From Diabrotica undecimpunctata (taxonomy: Eukaryota; Arthropoda; Insecta; Coleoptera; Chrysomelidae): a stretch of 64,000 nucleotides of DNA. Each line of letters starts with the position of its first letter. The stretch's first letter is position 1. Both the position numbers and the translations under genes were made by a program. The notes below the pieces were generated by a model. The model saw nothing but the letters and a program-made list of their open reading frames with translations. It ran no database searches and had not been told where the DNA came from. Of the stretch, positions 37,265 through 48,653 are shown piece after piece. Location: NCBI RefSeq assembly GCF_040954645.1, contig NC_092805.1, positions 72,835,186-72,899,185 on the forward strand, written 5' to 3'.

Positions 37265-37350
37265 ACCTCTTAAGTGTGGAACATGCAATACAGTAGATAA
37301 TATTATAAAGCACTTCTTGATAGATTATCCTAAATATGTAAATCAAAGAC
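37265..37350 (+). pseudogene. Possible LINE C-terminal zinc-knuckle scrap
   Basis: Reads PLKCGTCNTVDNIIKHFLID then YPKYVNQR, resembling the C-terminal CxxC...H...C motif after the RNase H/RT part of jockey/I-type LINEs. Too short for certainty. Confidence 0.35.
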
Positions 37351-37806
37351 ATTCTTACAATTTTTCAAATAACCTGACTCGATAAAAATTCGGAAAATTT
37401 ATCAGGTTACTTAAAATGTATAAACATGTTACACAAAAAACTAAATTTTACTTAGTAAGATTAAAATTAATTTAAATTTAATTAATTAATTTTTAGAAAT
37501 GCTTAATTGTTTACAAATTGTAATTAATTGTTACAAATGTTTAATTTAATATTGTTACAAATGTTACAGAAATGTTAATAACTTTGGGTAGATGCGACTT
37601 CATCATTTTTAAATAAAAAAAAAGAACAATAAGATTGTTTTTCACCCAAGCTTGAAGAAAATAATTAATCCTAAGAATGAATATAACAAAAACTAAATAT
37701 CTTATAAATTAATGAGTAAATTATTCGGGATAATAAGAATATATTTTATTATTTATAATATTATATAATTTTATTTTAAAAATTTGTTTATAAAATGTAT
37801 AATATT
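37351..37806. other. AT-rich, no gene
   Basis: A/T-rich with many GTTACAAATGTT-like short repeats near 37500-37570; nothing coding. Confidence 0.5.
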
Positions 37807-37831
37807 AAAAACCCTATCGGGCTACATCACA

Positions 37832-37863
37832 TAATGTTTTCGGAAGAACTATTCCATCATCAG
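37832..37863 (-). ncRNA. Hammerhead ribozyme core
   Basis: Minus strand CTGATGA, stem II GGAA...TTCC, then GAAAACATTA. Helix III would be AAC with ATT, a C-A mismatch relative to the AACGTT palindrome of its partner; reduced activity likely. Confidence 0.55.
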
Positions 37864-38048
37864 TGCTATCTGGATGTACATGTTTGAAGCCACTAAATAT
37901 GAGTCTTACGTTGCCAAGTGATGACTTCCTTTTGTACCTTAAACATACTTTTTAAGTATCAAAAATGTACCTCAAAGTTAATCAAACAACATTTAAAGGA
38001 CTTTTACCCATGTATTTAGTGGCTTCAAACATGTACATCTAGATAGCA

Positions 38049-38080
38049 CTGATGATTGAATAGTTATTCCGAAAACGTTT
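38049..38080 (+). ncRNA. Hammerhead ribozyme core
   Basis: CTGATGA, stem II GAAT-AGTT-ATTC, then GAAAACGTTT. After GAA the AACGTT palindrome would form helix III only between two RNA molecules; the cleavage-site base is T. Confidence 0.55.
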
Positions 38081-38106
38081 TGTGATGTAGCCCGATAGGG
38101 TTTTTA

Positions 38107-38379
38107 TTTTTTATATTATTATACCTTTTATAAAGGAATTTTTTAAATAAAATTTTTGAATCTACATTTAGGCTAAAAAATCGAACTGTCAAATCATAAT
38201 CTATAGGCCGATTTGAACAGAAGATCTGCCTTTCTCTGTGCAGTACTTTGACTGCTACAAACAGTTTTTAAATCCAACGTAACAAGAATTTTTCGCCGCG
38301 AAAAAGCTCCGCCTCTGGTAGAATTTCGCCTCTGGTAGTTGCTGGGTTAATTGAGTAGCTCGTTAACTATCAGTGATGA
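38107..38379. other. No recognised gene
   Basis: Nothing I can assign. The following RTE-like LINE may start within it. Confidence 0.35.
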
Positions 38380-40748
38380 TCATAAGTCCAGATAAAAAAG
38401 GAGGATTTGCGTCAGGAAGGAAATCCGGCAGTCAAAATCTTCCTAAAACCATGAGAAGAAGGAATGTATAAAACATTTTAGAGGCTAGGGCGTTCCCCGT
38501 AAGCGACGCGCAGTTGTGGCCTTGTCGACCCCTTCGAAAAGTGAACTAGGGCTACCCCTTAGTGGACGGAATGTGCCAAAGAAGCTAGGCCTGAGAATTT
38601 TAACTCTTAACGTCGAAAGCATGACAGGTAAAGGCATGACAAGGGAGTTCGCCGATTGCATGCAGAGGAGAAGGATTTGTGTACTTTGTGTGCAGGAAAC
38701 TCGTTAGAGAGATAATATCTTGGATAATGATATTAGAGATCTTGGAGATGGATGCAAGTTAATATATTATTATAGTTATTCGAACAGTCACTGCAGAAAT
38801 AAAGTAGGTATTACTTTGAATAACGAGTAGAAAAAAGATTTTGTAAGGATAACCAGAACTGACAGAATAATGAGTGTACAACTGAATACAAGCAATACTA
38901 ACGTGAACATCATTTATGCTTACGCACCACAGGTAGGGTGTGAAGAACAAGAACAGAATGCTCGATATTCCTGTAGACAAAAAGTATTTTATTGGAGGTG
39001 ATTTGAAAAAACATATTGATAGAGACAGAGCGGGAATAGAAAGGGTTAATCGAGGATGGGAATAAGGCATGGGATTCAACTGTCATATACGTTATTTGAG
39101 ACCAAGACAAGAAGCACTACGGAGTAGAGGACACCCATCAACTGGATGGGCTGACGACTTGAAGCGTGTTGGAAATAACTAGATGAAAGCCGCACAAGAC
39201 AGAGACAGATGAAAAGAACTGAGTGAGACCTATATCCAGCAGTGGACGCATACAGATTGATGATGATGAATACATTCTTTATAAAGACTAAAGACCAATA
39301 TGTTACCTATAGTAACGATGGAAGGGAAAGTCAGATAGATTTTGTGGTGTGTCGAAGAAGTTAGCTAAACGAGGTTACCAACTGTAAAGTGATAATGTAA
39401 TGGTGGGTAGCTAGTCAACATCGATAGGTGATAGTGGATATGGAGATAAAGATGAGACGGAAAGGAAAACAAGTAGGACATCAAAAAGTAAACTGATGGA
39501 AGTTTTAGTATAAAGATTTGGCAAGAGTCTTTAAGAGTAGAGTACTGGAAGAACTTGAGGAAAAAAAATATCGTAAATGACTAGTGGAAACAATAAAGTT
39601 GTAGTACGAGTAGAAGAGGAAGTGCTAGGAAAAACAGTAAAAGGTCTCCTAGAGATAAAGGAAGAAAATACACAGACTAGACAGAGGTATGACAGGTCTA
39701 AAATAGAGGAAGATAAGGATATATACAATGTAGCAAAGAGGGAAGCAAATCGCGCTGTAGCTGCTGCTAAGGAAAAATTGTCTGCAGAGCTGCATAAAGA
39801 GTTAGAAACACTCGACGGGATGAAAGCTTATACAGCATTGCTAAAACAAGGGACAAGTCAATAAAGGACTTGACCCACGTGCGGCAGATTAAGAATGCGG
39901 ATGGAATAGTGTTAAGAAATGATGTTGAAATAAATTAAAGATGGTACAAGTACTTTAAAAAGTTGTATACAATTTGTATACTTAAGGAAGAGGAATGATT
40001 AAGGACATAGAATTGTTTGGATAAAAGCTAGTGCAAGTAGGATAATGTAAATATCTTGTCTCCAACATAACGAAAAATGGGACACTAGATCAAAAAATTG
40101 CCCAGGCTGATTGCTGTAACTGAAAGAGAATGAGGGGGTACTCTGTGATCAAAAAATCGGGGAAGGGCTGAACAGAGCTTTCCTGAAAGATATACAAGAG
40201 TGTGGTGAGACCTGCGTTGTTGTACGGCGGTAAAGTGTGACCTGTAGCCTGAAATGGTTTGGTCATGTCAGACGTAGAAATGAAAACTATATGGAACGAA
40301 GGAAAAAGCTATTAAAAGTTTATGGGAGGAGAGCTAGTGGAAAACCAAGGAGAAGATAGAAGAACTGTGTGGCGGATGACTTAAGAAAAAAATGATGTGG
40401 TAAAGAAAATCTGATGGACAGAAATTAGAGGCGACGAAAAGTAAGAAACAGTGATCAATAAAAAGAGAAAAGCTGAGGAAGAAAAAGAAAAAGAAGAAAA
40501 ACAAGCATTTTTCGACAAGTACATAGTACCAGTCTCAATATGTGGAATCGAAAAGTAAGCTTTCAACAACAGCACAATTCACAAACTCCAGGTGACTCCA
40601 CTTGCCATAAAACGTATAACACTCAATATCAAGCGTTTAAGATTACGTACCTAATACGAAAGTAAGACCAAGATCCAAAAACAAAGTGAGTTGTTAAATA
40701 GCGATAAATAGTACACAAGAAGAACAGGGGAAGACCTTGAACCAGATC
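38380..40748 (+). pseudogene. Degraded RTE-like LINE (endonuclease to RT C-terminus)
   Basis: The N-terminal endonuclease begins near 38590 with LGLRILTLNVESMTGKGMT and RRRICVLCVQETR (catalytic Asn/Glu regions). The next blocks YAPQVGCEEQ and GGDLKKHIDRDRAG are shifted (the usual GGDLN is GGDLK). After a nested scrap it resumes with TYSNDGRESQIDFVVCRRS. 39577-39864 is an open 95-codon piece of the EN-RT linker (YNVAKREANRAVAAAKEKL). RT thumb remnants are at 40030-40370 (CKYLVSNITKNGTLDQKIAQ; KWFGHVRRRNENYMERRKK). It is interrupted at 40749 by the I-clade LINE; a short continuation may lie at 47806-47900. Many stops. Confidence 0.7.
39070..39273 (+). mobile_element. Nested RTE-like LINE 3' end
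   Basis: Reads RPRQEALRSRGHPSTGWADD and RDR-KELSETYIQQW, then a TGATGATGATGAA tail, the same kind of end as the copy at 34396-35331. It interrupts the larger LINE just before its NTFF-type endonuclease block. Severely 5'-truncated (~200 bp). Confidence 0.65.
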
Positions 40749-41163
40749 GAGCGATGACATTTTTTTTTTTAATTAATTAGATGGCTTTGGTAAAGACCAA
40801 TTAGCCAGACAATTTTTCTCTAACTATAATAATTTAAAAAATAATTAACAAAAAAGGAAAAAACTTTACAGAAATTTAAAGAAAACCCATCCTTCTTCAC
40901 AATAACAATGCTTAAAGTATTAGTAGTGTAAAAGTTAAGTGTGAGCAGTGTATGTTTTTTATAACTTTTATGTTCTATTTTTTTGTGTTTTTTTGTCTTA
41001 TTATTATTTTTTTTTTCATGTTATTATTATTTTTTTTATAATTTTTTCAAAATCTAACTAGTTGCAGAATTGCTAACAAAGAGATGGTTAGTAATTTACA
41101 ATTTCATTTTGCACCTTTTCACGTGATTATATAAGCAGTACAATATAATATTCTTATTGAAAA

Positions 41164-44100
41164 TTATGAACAACCAAGTAGAATGTGTGTTAAGTCTTCA
41201 AGTTCACCACATAAACATGAGGAATTATCAATTAAACCAATTTTACATTTATAGCTTGGTGACATTGCATGACTTGCTCTTATTCTGTTTAAGGTAATAA
41301 TAAAGTTCCTGTTGTTTTGGTTGTGGAACCATCTTATTATTGAGAGTTGTACTTGACATGATTTATAATTTAATCCTATTTGTTTGCTGTCATATAGTTC
41401 TTGCCATTTAGTCCTAAGTTGAACTTTAAGTGTGGAATTCAAATGTGTATACGGAATACACTGGTTAATAGAATCTCTGTGTAAGTCTGAGGCGGATTTT
41501 GCAAACTTATCAGCAATTTCGTTTCCTTGTATACCCGAATGCCCTTTGATCCAAACTATTAGCCCCTCCCGTTGCAAGCTAAGTATTTCGTGATTGATCT
41601 GCAGTATTTCTACTTCTAGATGACTTAAATTCTTGGCCGCACTTATATTTTTTAGTCTCTCTATGACACCTCTACAATCCGTAAATATGACACTTTTGAG
41701 TCTATACGTCCTAAGTATATATTTTAGAGCTTCACTTATTGCAAACATTTCTGCTGTATATATCGTTGCCTCATCTGGTAATATGAACTCTTTATGATAT
41801 TTTGAGGTGTGATCGTAAAAAGTGGAACCTGTACGATTTTTTTTTGATCCATCGGTGTAAATCTGATAATAGTCAGGCCATCGTTGATTGACCGTTTCGA
41901 GGAAGTGGTCGTTTTTGTCAATCTGAAACGTCTTAATTTTTTTAGAAAAAAGGATATGCGGATGTTCTGAAAATATTGGTTGGGTGTTTAATGTGTACAG
42001 TACCGACCTGAATTGGGAAAGAGTGGTATAACTTTCACAAATTAGCGGAGTTTTCTTTCTTAACCAATAAGACTGTGTGAGTACTGAAATTGACAGTTCA
42101 TGAATAGGAATTATATAACTTGCGGATGTAGCAAATGCTTTTGTGATAAACTTGTTACTAATTAGTTGCCTTCTTAGTTGTAACGGTGGTTCTACAGCTT
42201 CTGCTTCCATAATATTTATTGGGGTTGACTTGAGATATCCAAGACATATTTTTAGACTTTTGTTTTTTTGGGTTTCTATTTTGTCTAAATGAATTTGTGC
42301 CGCTGATCCATACAAATGACTACCATAATCCAGGATTGATCTTATCATGGTTCTATAAAATAACAAGGCGATATTTGGGCCAGCTCCCCATTTTGTATAA
42401 CAAAAGTCTCTCAGTATGTTAATAGCATTTTCAAACTTTTTGTTATTTGATGGATACAATCTTTCATCAACAGTTTTCGATCTAAATATAATCCTAAGTA
42501 TCTCACAACATTTTTTATTTGGAAATTATAAGGTCTCAGTTTTACATGATCCTGTTCAATGTTTCGTTTTCGGCTAAATAGACACACCTCTGTTTTGTGT
42601 TCAGAAAGTGTAAAATAATTTTCATTCAGCCACTCGTTGAAGACGTCATTAGTTTTATTTAATTCATATTCACAAGTTTCAAAGTTTTTCCTTGTACAAT
42701 AAAAAACAATATCATCTACAAATTGTATTGTTCGTATGTTTTGAAGTTTAACACTGACATCCATTGTATATAATAAAAACAAAACAGGACTTAAAATACT
42801 GCCTTGGGGGAGTCCTAGGTTCGTAGTTCTAGGTATAGTGGTTACCTGATTTATTTTTATAAATATTTTCCTGTTTGTGTACAGCGAGGTTATAAAGTTC
42901 GCTAATTGCGTATTAAATCCAATCGAAATTAATTTATTGGTTAAAACATCTAGGTTAACGTTATCAAATGCACCTGTAATATCGTTGAAACCTGCCATAG
43001 TCATGAGGTTACTAGTAAATCCAGCTAAAATATCTGTTACAATTACTGTTAATGCTTCCAATGTTGACCTAGATTTTCTGAAGCCATATTGTATATCAGG
43101 TAGAAGGTTTTCAACACACATGAAGCTAATGATATGGGCCTATAGGAGGTTGGAATGGAATCTGGTGTGTCGTGTTTTTTTATTGGGATGATAATATACC
43201 TACTCCTTCCAACTTTCGGGGATCGATGTTTGTCCTGTCCATATTGCATTAAGTATACTCAAGAGAGATTTTTTGTTGATTTATTGGTAAGTTATAAAGC
43301 ATGGAATAAGAGATATTATCTATACCAGGAGAGCTGTTGTTGGTATGTTTGATAGATCGTTCCAGTTCCCACATCAAAAATCTTTTGCTAAGATAGGTCG
43401 TATTCCTTGGCACTGAAGAAATTTGGAGGTCAGATTCATCCCGGTTGGTACCCATGGCGGTAAAATTTTGATATGAAATTCTTCTATTCAGTTTGAATTT
43501 AGGTCTATTGGTAATCTATTTTGGACTTTTCGATTTTTATAATTGTTTACTTTTTTCCAAATTTGTGAAATTGGGGTATGGCTGTTTAAGCTTGTACAGT
43601 ACTCAACCCATTTTTGCATTTTTGTAAATTTAAATGTGCGTTTGGCGCAAGCATCTATTTTTTTGAATTCAATTAAATTTTCTCTATTTGGAGTTCTCTT
43701 ATACTTGGCAAAAGCTAATTTTCTCTGATGAGCAGAATTTTTACATGTTTCATTCCACCAAGGCTTCGGACAGTGATTGCGGTGCTTAGTCCGACCTGAA
43801 AATTTTCTTAAGATGGCAATTTCTGCAGCTTCATTAATCATAGAAAGGAGTTCATCATAATTTTGAGCTATATCTCTGTGTTAGAAATTAGCTACATATA
43901 GATTCCAATTGGCATTTTTTAACTGCCATATACTGTGCTTCGATGGTTCAGCTAAGTCATGATCATCTTTAACATTGAGTGTTATCAATATGGGTAGGTG
44001 ATTTTATCCATGTGAGTCCTCTATTGTTGTCCATGTAAAAAACTGTACAATATCTTGAGAACACAGAGTTAAGTCAATTGCTCTTTTACTACTTAAGGGA

Positions 44101-44630
44101 ACTAATGTTGGAGATCCGCTGTTTAGAAAAATAATATTACAATGGTTTATTGCATCAGATAAAATATTCCCATATGTGTCATTAAAATCGCAACCCCAAG
44201 AAACATGATGGGCATTAAAATCACCTGCTATTAGAAAAGGTTTTGGTAGATTAGCAAAAAATTCATTCCACTCTTGCAGTGTTATTTTCTTTCTTGGTTC
44301 AATATATAACGACACTATATAAATGGGTTTTTTATTAGGTAATAGCTTAATATCAATACTTTGATAAGAAAAATTTACTTTGGTATTTATTATTATTTCT
44401 TCATAGTAAATGCTTGCTTTAATTAATATGGCCACCCCTCTATAACCGCCTGGATGGTCTTTACGACTAATATTGTAATTTTTAAAATTATAATATTTTC
44501 CCTCTTTGAACCAAGTTTCAGATCGCAACATCGCAAGAGCAGCATCATTCTCATGAAGAAGGAATTCCAAGTTTTCTTTATTTGAAACTACTGATCGGCA
44601 GTTCCATTGAATAATATTTATTTTCTGTGT
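41164..44630 (-). pseudogene. I-clade LINE ORF2: endonuclease, RT, RNase H
   Basis: The endonuclease starts near 44630 (INIIQWNCRS) and runs to 44004 with MLRSETWFKEG, LIAGDFNAHHVSWG and KRAIDLTLCSQD. Frame breaks follow. Linker pieces lie at 43841-43488 (HRNHCPKPWWNETCKN) and 43455-43249. RT at 43121-42411 has YGFRKSRSTLEALTV, GLPQGSILSPVLFLLY and IQFVDDIVFYC (FVDD). The 431-codon end (42459-41164) holds the thumb and a full RNase H: YQIYTDGSKK, TAEMFAISEAL, VIFTDCRGV, KGHSGIQGNEIADKFAK. It closes with CLCGELEDLTHILLGC, the CCHC-type tail. At least three frame changes and one or more stops; 5' and RNase H parts are the best kept. Confidence 0.85.
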
Positions 44631-44710
44631 GGAATCTGCGAATTTGATATGTTTTCTGATAGATCTATATTTAATTGTTTACTAATTATACATTCTAGTT
44701 CCGTTTTGGT

Positions 44711-45584
44711 CGGACTGAAACTTGCGACAGAGAAAACCGAAGCCATCATTCTGAAGGGGACAAAGAATAGGCAAAATATTGAATTAAAATGTGCGGGAGC
44801 ATGTCTAACACCTAAGAAACAAGTAAAGTTTCTAGGAGTGACATTGCACCTCAATGGAAAATGGGGAGAGCACGTGCGGGAGGTGGTCCGGAAGGCTGCG
44901 AATAGTACGGCTACGTTGGGGAGGGTGATGCCGAACATTGGAGGACCAAAATCCGAAAGGAGGAGGGTCTTACACGGTGTTGTACAATCGATCGTCTTCT
45001 ACGCGGCACCAGTCTGGAGCGAGGCGGTAGAGATAACTGCCTGTAGGAGTCTTATGACACGAGTAGACAGAACAAGTCTGTTGCAAGTGGCATGCGCCTA
45101 CAGGACTGTGTCTGCGGCAGCCTTATGGACCATCACTAGATGTGTTCCGTTGCATGTTTTGACGGTGGAAAGAAAAGAGCTTTATGAGAGAAGAGGTCAA
45201 AACCTTACTGTGGCCGAGAAAAGACAGGAAAGGGAAAGGTCAGTTGAAAGATGGCAAGAAGAATGGAACAACACGGAAGATGTGGCACAGTGGACGAAAA
45301 TGCTGATCCCTAACATAAGAGATTGGGTGGACTGTGGCCACAGACGACTGGATTATTTTCTGACGCAGGTGCTCACAGGACACGGGTGTTTTAGGGCCTA
45401 CCTCTATAGGATCGGAAAGGCTGATACAGATGAATGCCTATACTGTGGATACTCGGACACTGTGACACATAAGATGTTAGATTGCAGCAGATGGATAGTG
45501 GAAAGGAACAAAATGGGGAGAGAGACAGGTGTGAATTTTGTTACAGTGAGAGAAATGATTGAGAGAATGATTGAAAATAAATAA
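44711..45584 (+). pseudogene. R1-clade RT C-terminal domain
   Basis: Open from the insertion junction to a TAA at 45582-45584 (~290 codons), less GC-poor than its surroundings. It includes RT thumb KLATEKTEAIILKGTKN and VKFLGVTLHLNGKWGEHV, then the R1-typical tail RVMPNIGGPKSERRR, YAAPVWSEAVE and AYRTVSAAALWTITRC. The last part has LIPNIRDWVDCGHRRLDYFL, TQVLTGHGCFRAYLYRIGK and the CCHC motif CLYCGYSDTVTHKMLDC. The catalytic RT fingers and palm and the endonuclease are missing by 5' truncation. The frame itself looks undamaged. Confidence 0.85.
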
Positions 45585-46143
45585 GTTTGGACTAACATAC
45601 ACAGCTATATCCGTGCAGTGATCAAGAAAAAGGAAGAGGAAGAAAGACTGCTAAACCAACGCTAAAGGTAAGAGTGAATAATGCTGAAAGGTGAAGCTAG
45701 AAAAGTGGGTCACACTGTGTGAGTTGGAACGCGTGAGTCAGACTGTGGGGAAGGAGGAAATGCCCATCTGGAAATAATGCCGAACTAGGAGCGATGAGTG
45801 TCTTCTACGCGCTACCTGGAACGAGACAGGGAACCTCCTTGCTGATGAATAGAGTGTGGATGTGTATGAATGGAGAATGAATGAATAAAGGTAGTGATTC
45901 GGAAGTGATGCCGGCCTTACAGTGGCCATTCCGCTCCCGGATCGCTGGATGACAGAGGAGGGTCTGGTTTAGCAGGTAGGCGTTCGGCGTAGACTCGGTG
46001 ACGAGAGGGCATTTTAAAGTACCTCGGAAACTATCGCCGGGAGTACGAAGAACGAATCCTGCACTAAAGTTAGTCAGGCGGCGCCCTGGACTGAGATGTC
46101 TTTTGAAGATTCCAGACCCCCCCTCTATAAAGACGAAAAAAAA
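44711..46143 (+). mobile_element. 5'-truncated R1-clade LINE with 14-bp target duplication
   Basis: Flanked by AGTTCCGTTTTGGT at 44697-44710 and 46144-46157, ending in GACGAAAAAAAA. It lies inside ORF1 of the I-clade LINE, on the opposite strand, so it is younger. 3' UTR of ~560 bp follows the coding end. R1 elements classically target 28S rDNA; here the target is not rDNA, so it belongs to a dispersed R1-clade lineage. Confidence 0.85.
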
Positions 46144-47805
46144 AGTTCCGTTTTGGTGATATTATAATTATTAGTTCTCTTAATTGTAGAGATAATGTTT
46201 GCCACTAATTCTGAAATTATTTTAAGATTCTCTGAAGTTAACCCTGAATTATGTGTTGAAAAATCTGAACTGTTTACATTTTTAACGTAACTAGGGCTGT
46301 TTAGAATACTATAATTTAGACCTATAGTCCTAGATTGAGAAATGATTTCTCAATAGGTTATATCAATTGGGTCTGGACTATTTGGCCTCAGCCTTTTAAC
46401 TGGCTTATGAAACTCATCAGTTGGTTTTTTGTTACAGACTCTATTGTGAGTTTGTGAATGGTGTGAAGATGACTCTCCGAAGAAATAGAAGTTTGGAGGA
46501 GGTTGAGTCGAGCATGAGGGTAGAAGCTCCATACGGGTTGGTTGTGGAATGGAAGTCTTTTGAAAGGCCATGCTTTCGTTTGGGTTATTTTTAGTAGTGG
46601 TTGAATGATTGGCAGTAATAGAAGCGTAAGAGTTTCTGGGAATTAATTTGTTGGCATCATGATAATTTACATTGCCTGATGACATAGTTTCTTCATTAAT
46701 TTTTGTCGGTGAAATTCTGGGCAATCTTTCAAATTAATAGTAAAATGATCTCCCATGCAACTAAAACATTTTGGTCTTATTTCTACTTCCGTACACTCTT
46801 TCGAGTTGTGATCTTTGTTACATTTATAGCATCTGGGTCGAGATTTATATTGATTCCTAGATGCCCGTAACGCAAACAATTAAAACAAAGTAGTAATTTT
46901 TGTTTGTATTACTACCTCTTTTATGACTTTATTAATAATAACATATTTAGGTAATGTTTGTGTTTTAAAACTGATAATGCATGATTTTGTTGGAACAAAT
47001 TCTGTCGATTCACCCGTTGTATTCTTACGATTAATTCTTTTAACATTTAAAACTTCGAACGGTAAATGGAGTTCATAAGATTTAATTTTATTTTTAAGGT
47101 AATCTTCAGAAAATTCCATCGAAATACCTCGTATTACGCCTTGTTTAACAACAATAAATTTTGTAACATAAATATCTAAATTATTATCAATAAATACGTT
47201 AGCGTTTTTGTTACTGATAAGGTAATTAGCGTTTTTTGAATACTTCATTTTAATTCGAATTCTATTGCGACCTATTGCATCGATACTTAAAATATTATTG
47301 TCCAATTCAGGAAAATTTGTTAAAATTATATCCCCGACCCTTAAAGTATTTAGTCTAGCTGAAAAATTTATTTGGTTGTTTTCCACATAAATATGAAAAG
47401 GGCCCTGATCATTTGGATCATAATTAAAAACCTGTTTCAGCCTTTCGGCTTGAGATTGGAATGAATTTCTTTCAAAGTATTAGACTGCTCAGTAATTAAG
47501 TTTGGTTTACTTACATTTTGATTTTCGTGTGAATTACGTATACCTGAATCCGTGACTTGCATATTCATGTCTTGCTGATCTGGGAAATCAAACAAAAGAT
47601 CATCGGGTGGCTCGGGGGTGCCCCCCCCCCCCCGTCTTGCACACTCATTGTATATTTTTTACACTATCACTATCACTATGTTTTTACAGAAGTAATTTAA
47701 TGAGTTTTTAAATCGGTTTTTATTAAAATTTTACTCGAAATCACCGGCCGAAGTATATACGTCTGGTACGCTCGAGTAACAATACAGAACTGGAGCGATG
47801 ACATT

Positions 47806-48331
47806 AAACAAATGTTTGTAATAAACAACCACAACTAAAGAATGAACATTCCTAAGTTAAGCTTACATATAATTATGGATGAAATACTTGTGGATGAAGT
47901 TAATAAATTCAATTATATCCTATAATTTATTTAGGATCATTGTATAGATTGTATATGAAGTATTTACTGAACTAATGCCCCTGCGCTGTTCCAGTCTTCT
48001 CTAATATAGACACCTCTGTTTAGTTTTTTTTTTGAGCAAAGAGGTGACCTTCGCTGGTTTCCATGGATCTGAAATTAAGTATACCTGCCAGCTCGTATTG
48101 AAAAATACAGGAATATTGAATTACAAAAAGTGTTTGTAGATTCAATTAATTCTGTGGTAATCCCACCTATCTCTGCAGTTTGTTTATTTTTCATATTTGT
48201 AAGTGTAGTTTGTGGTCTGTTCACTGTAAATAATATTCATGGACAATTCCTCAGTTTTCTAGATTTCCTTAACACTCGTAAGATCAACCTTTGATTAGAA
48301 ACAGCGAGTACCAAGTGGGGATCATTAAATG

Positions 48332-48334
<3 letters not shown>
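47806..48334. other. Probable RTE-like LINE tail then no recognised gene
   Basis: The first ~120 bp may continue the LINE cut at 40748 (NKFNYIL-like thumb motif). The remainder shows nothing assignable. Confidence 0.35.

Positions 48335-48393
<59 letters not shown>
48335..48393. repeat. (AT)n microsatellite
   Basis: 59-bp run directly left of a hammerhead-bearing block. Confidence 0.97.
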
Positions 48394-48394
<1 letters not shown>

Positions 48395-48467
48395 TACTGA
48401 GTGAACTAGAAGTGACTAGTGAGTGTAGTAGTGTCTGGGGGCTCGGGAGACTGAGACCTCGGAAGCC

Positions 48468-48501
48468 CTGAAGAAGACATCAGAGAGGATGTCGAAAGCT
48501 C
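48468..48501 (+). ncRNA. Hammerhead ribozyme core
   Basis: CTGAAGA, perfect 6-bp stem II (GACATC with GATGTC, loop AGAGAG), then GAAAGCTC. AGCT is a palindrome that could form helix III between two molecules; cleavage base C. All conserved core bases are present, so this one may be active. Confidence 0.65.
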
Positions 48502-48591
48502 GGCAAAATGGATATCGACGCGGTTCAACCCGGAAGACTGGTGAGTTTAATATTAATTTTTATAATAATATTAATCTTAGCTCTACGTTTA

Positions 48592-48600
<9 letters not shown>

Positions 48601-48652
<52 letters not shown>
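48601..48652. repeat. (TA)n microsatellite
   Basis: 52-bp run about 100 bases 3' of the hammerhead block. Confidence 0.97.

Positions 48653-48653
<1 letters not shown>

Larger units (their letters stand above)
37807..38106. repeat. ~93-bp inverted repeat with hammerhead in each arm
   Basis: Left arm 37807-37899 (AAACCCTATCGGGCTACATC...) and right arm 38013-38106 are inverted copies about 90% alike, separated by ~113 bp. Each arm holds a hammerhead core on opposite strands, so this looks like two Penelope-type terminal repeats head to head. Confidence 0.75.
44618..47648 (-). pseudogene. I-clade LINE ORF1 (Gag-like), split by R1 insertion
   Basis: The likely start is ATG 47648, followed at once by a 13-C/G homopolymer (47621-47633) that puts the N-terminus out of frame. 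The main block 47386-46880 is an RNA-recognition-like Gag domain (GPFHIYVENN just upstream; RLNTLRVGDIILTNF). Zinc knuckles follow in two frames near 46895-46720: CFNCLRYGH, PRCYKCNKDHNSKEC and CFSCMGDHF...CPEFHRQK. A Pro/Ser-rich region (46724-46350) leads to a stop near 46350. Coding resumes across the R1 insert and ends at 44618, overlapping the ORF2 start. ORF1 binds the element RNA in this family. Confidence 0.75.
40762..47792 (-). mobile_element. Near full-length I-clade LINE with 13-bp target duplication
   Basis: Flanked by GAGCGATGACATT at 40749-40761 and 47793-47805. On the minus strand it starts CAGTTCTGTATTG and ends in an A-run, the orientation expected for a LINE. Without the R1 insert (1,433 bp plus 14) it is about 5.6 kb. 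It has two overlapping ORFs, the second with endonuclease, RT and RNase H, which places it in the I clade or a close relative. Both ORFs are interrupted. Confidence 0.85.
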
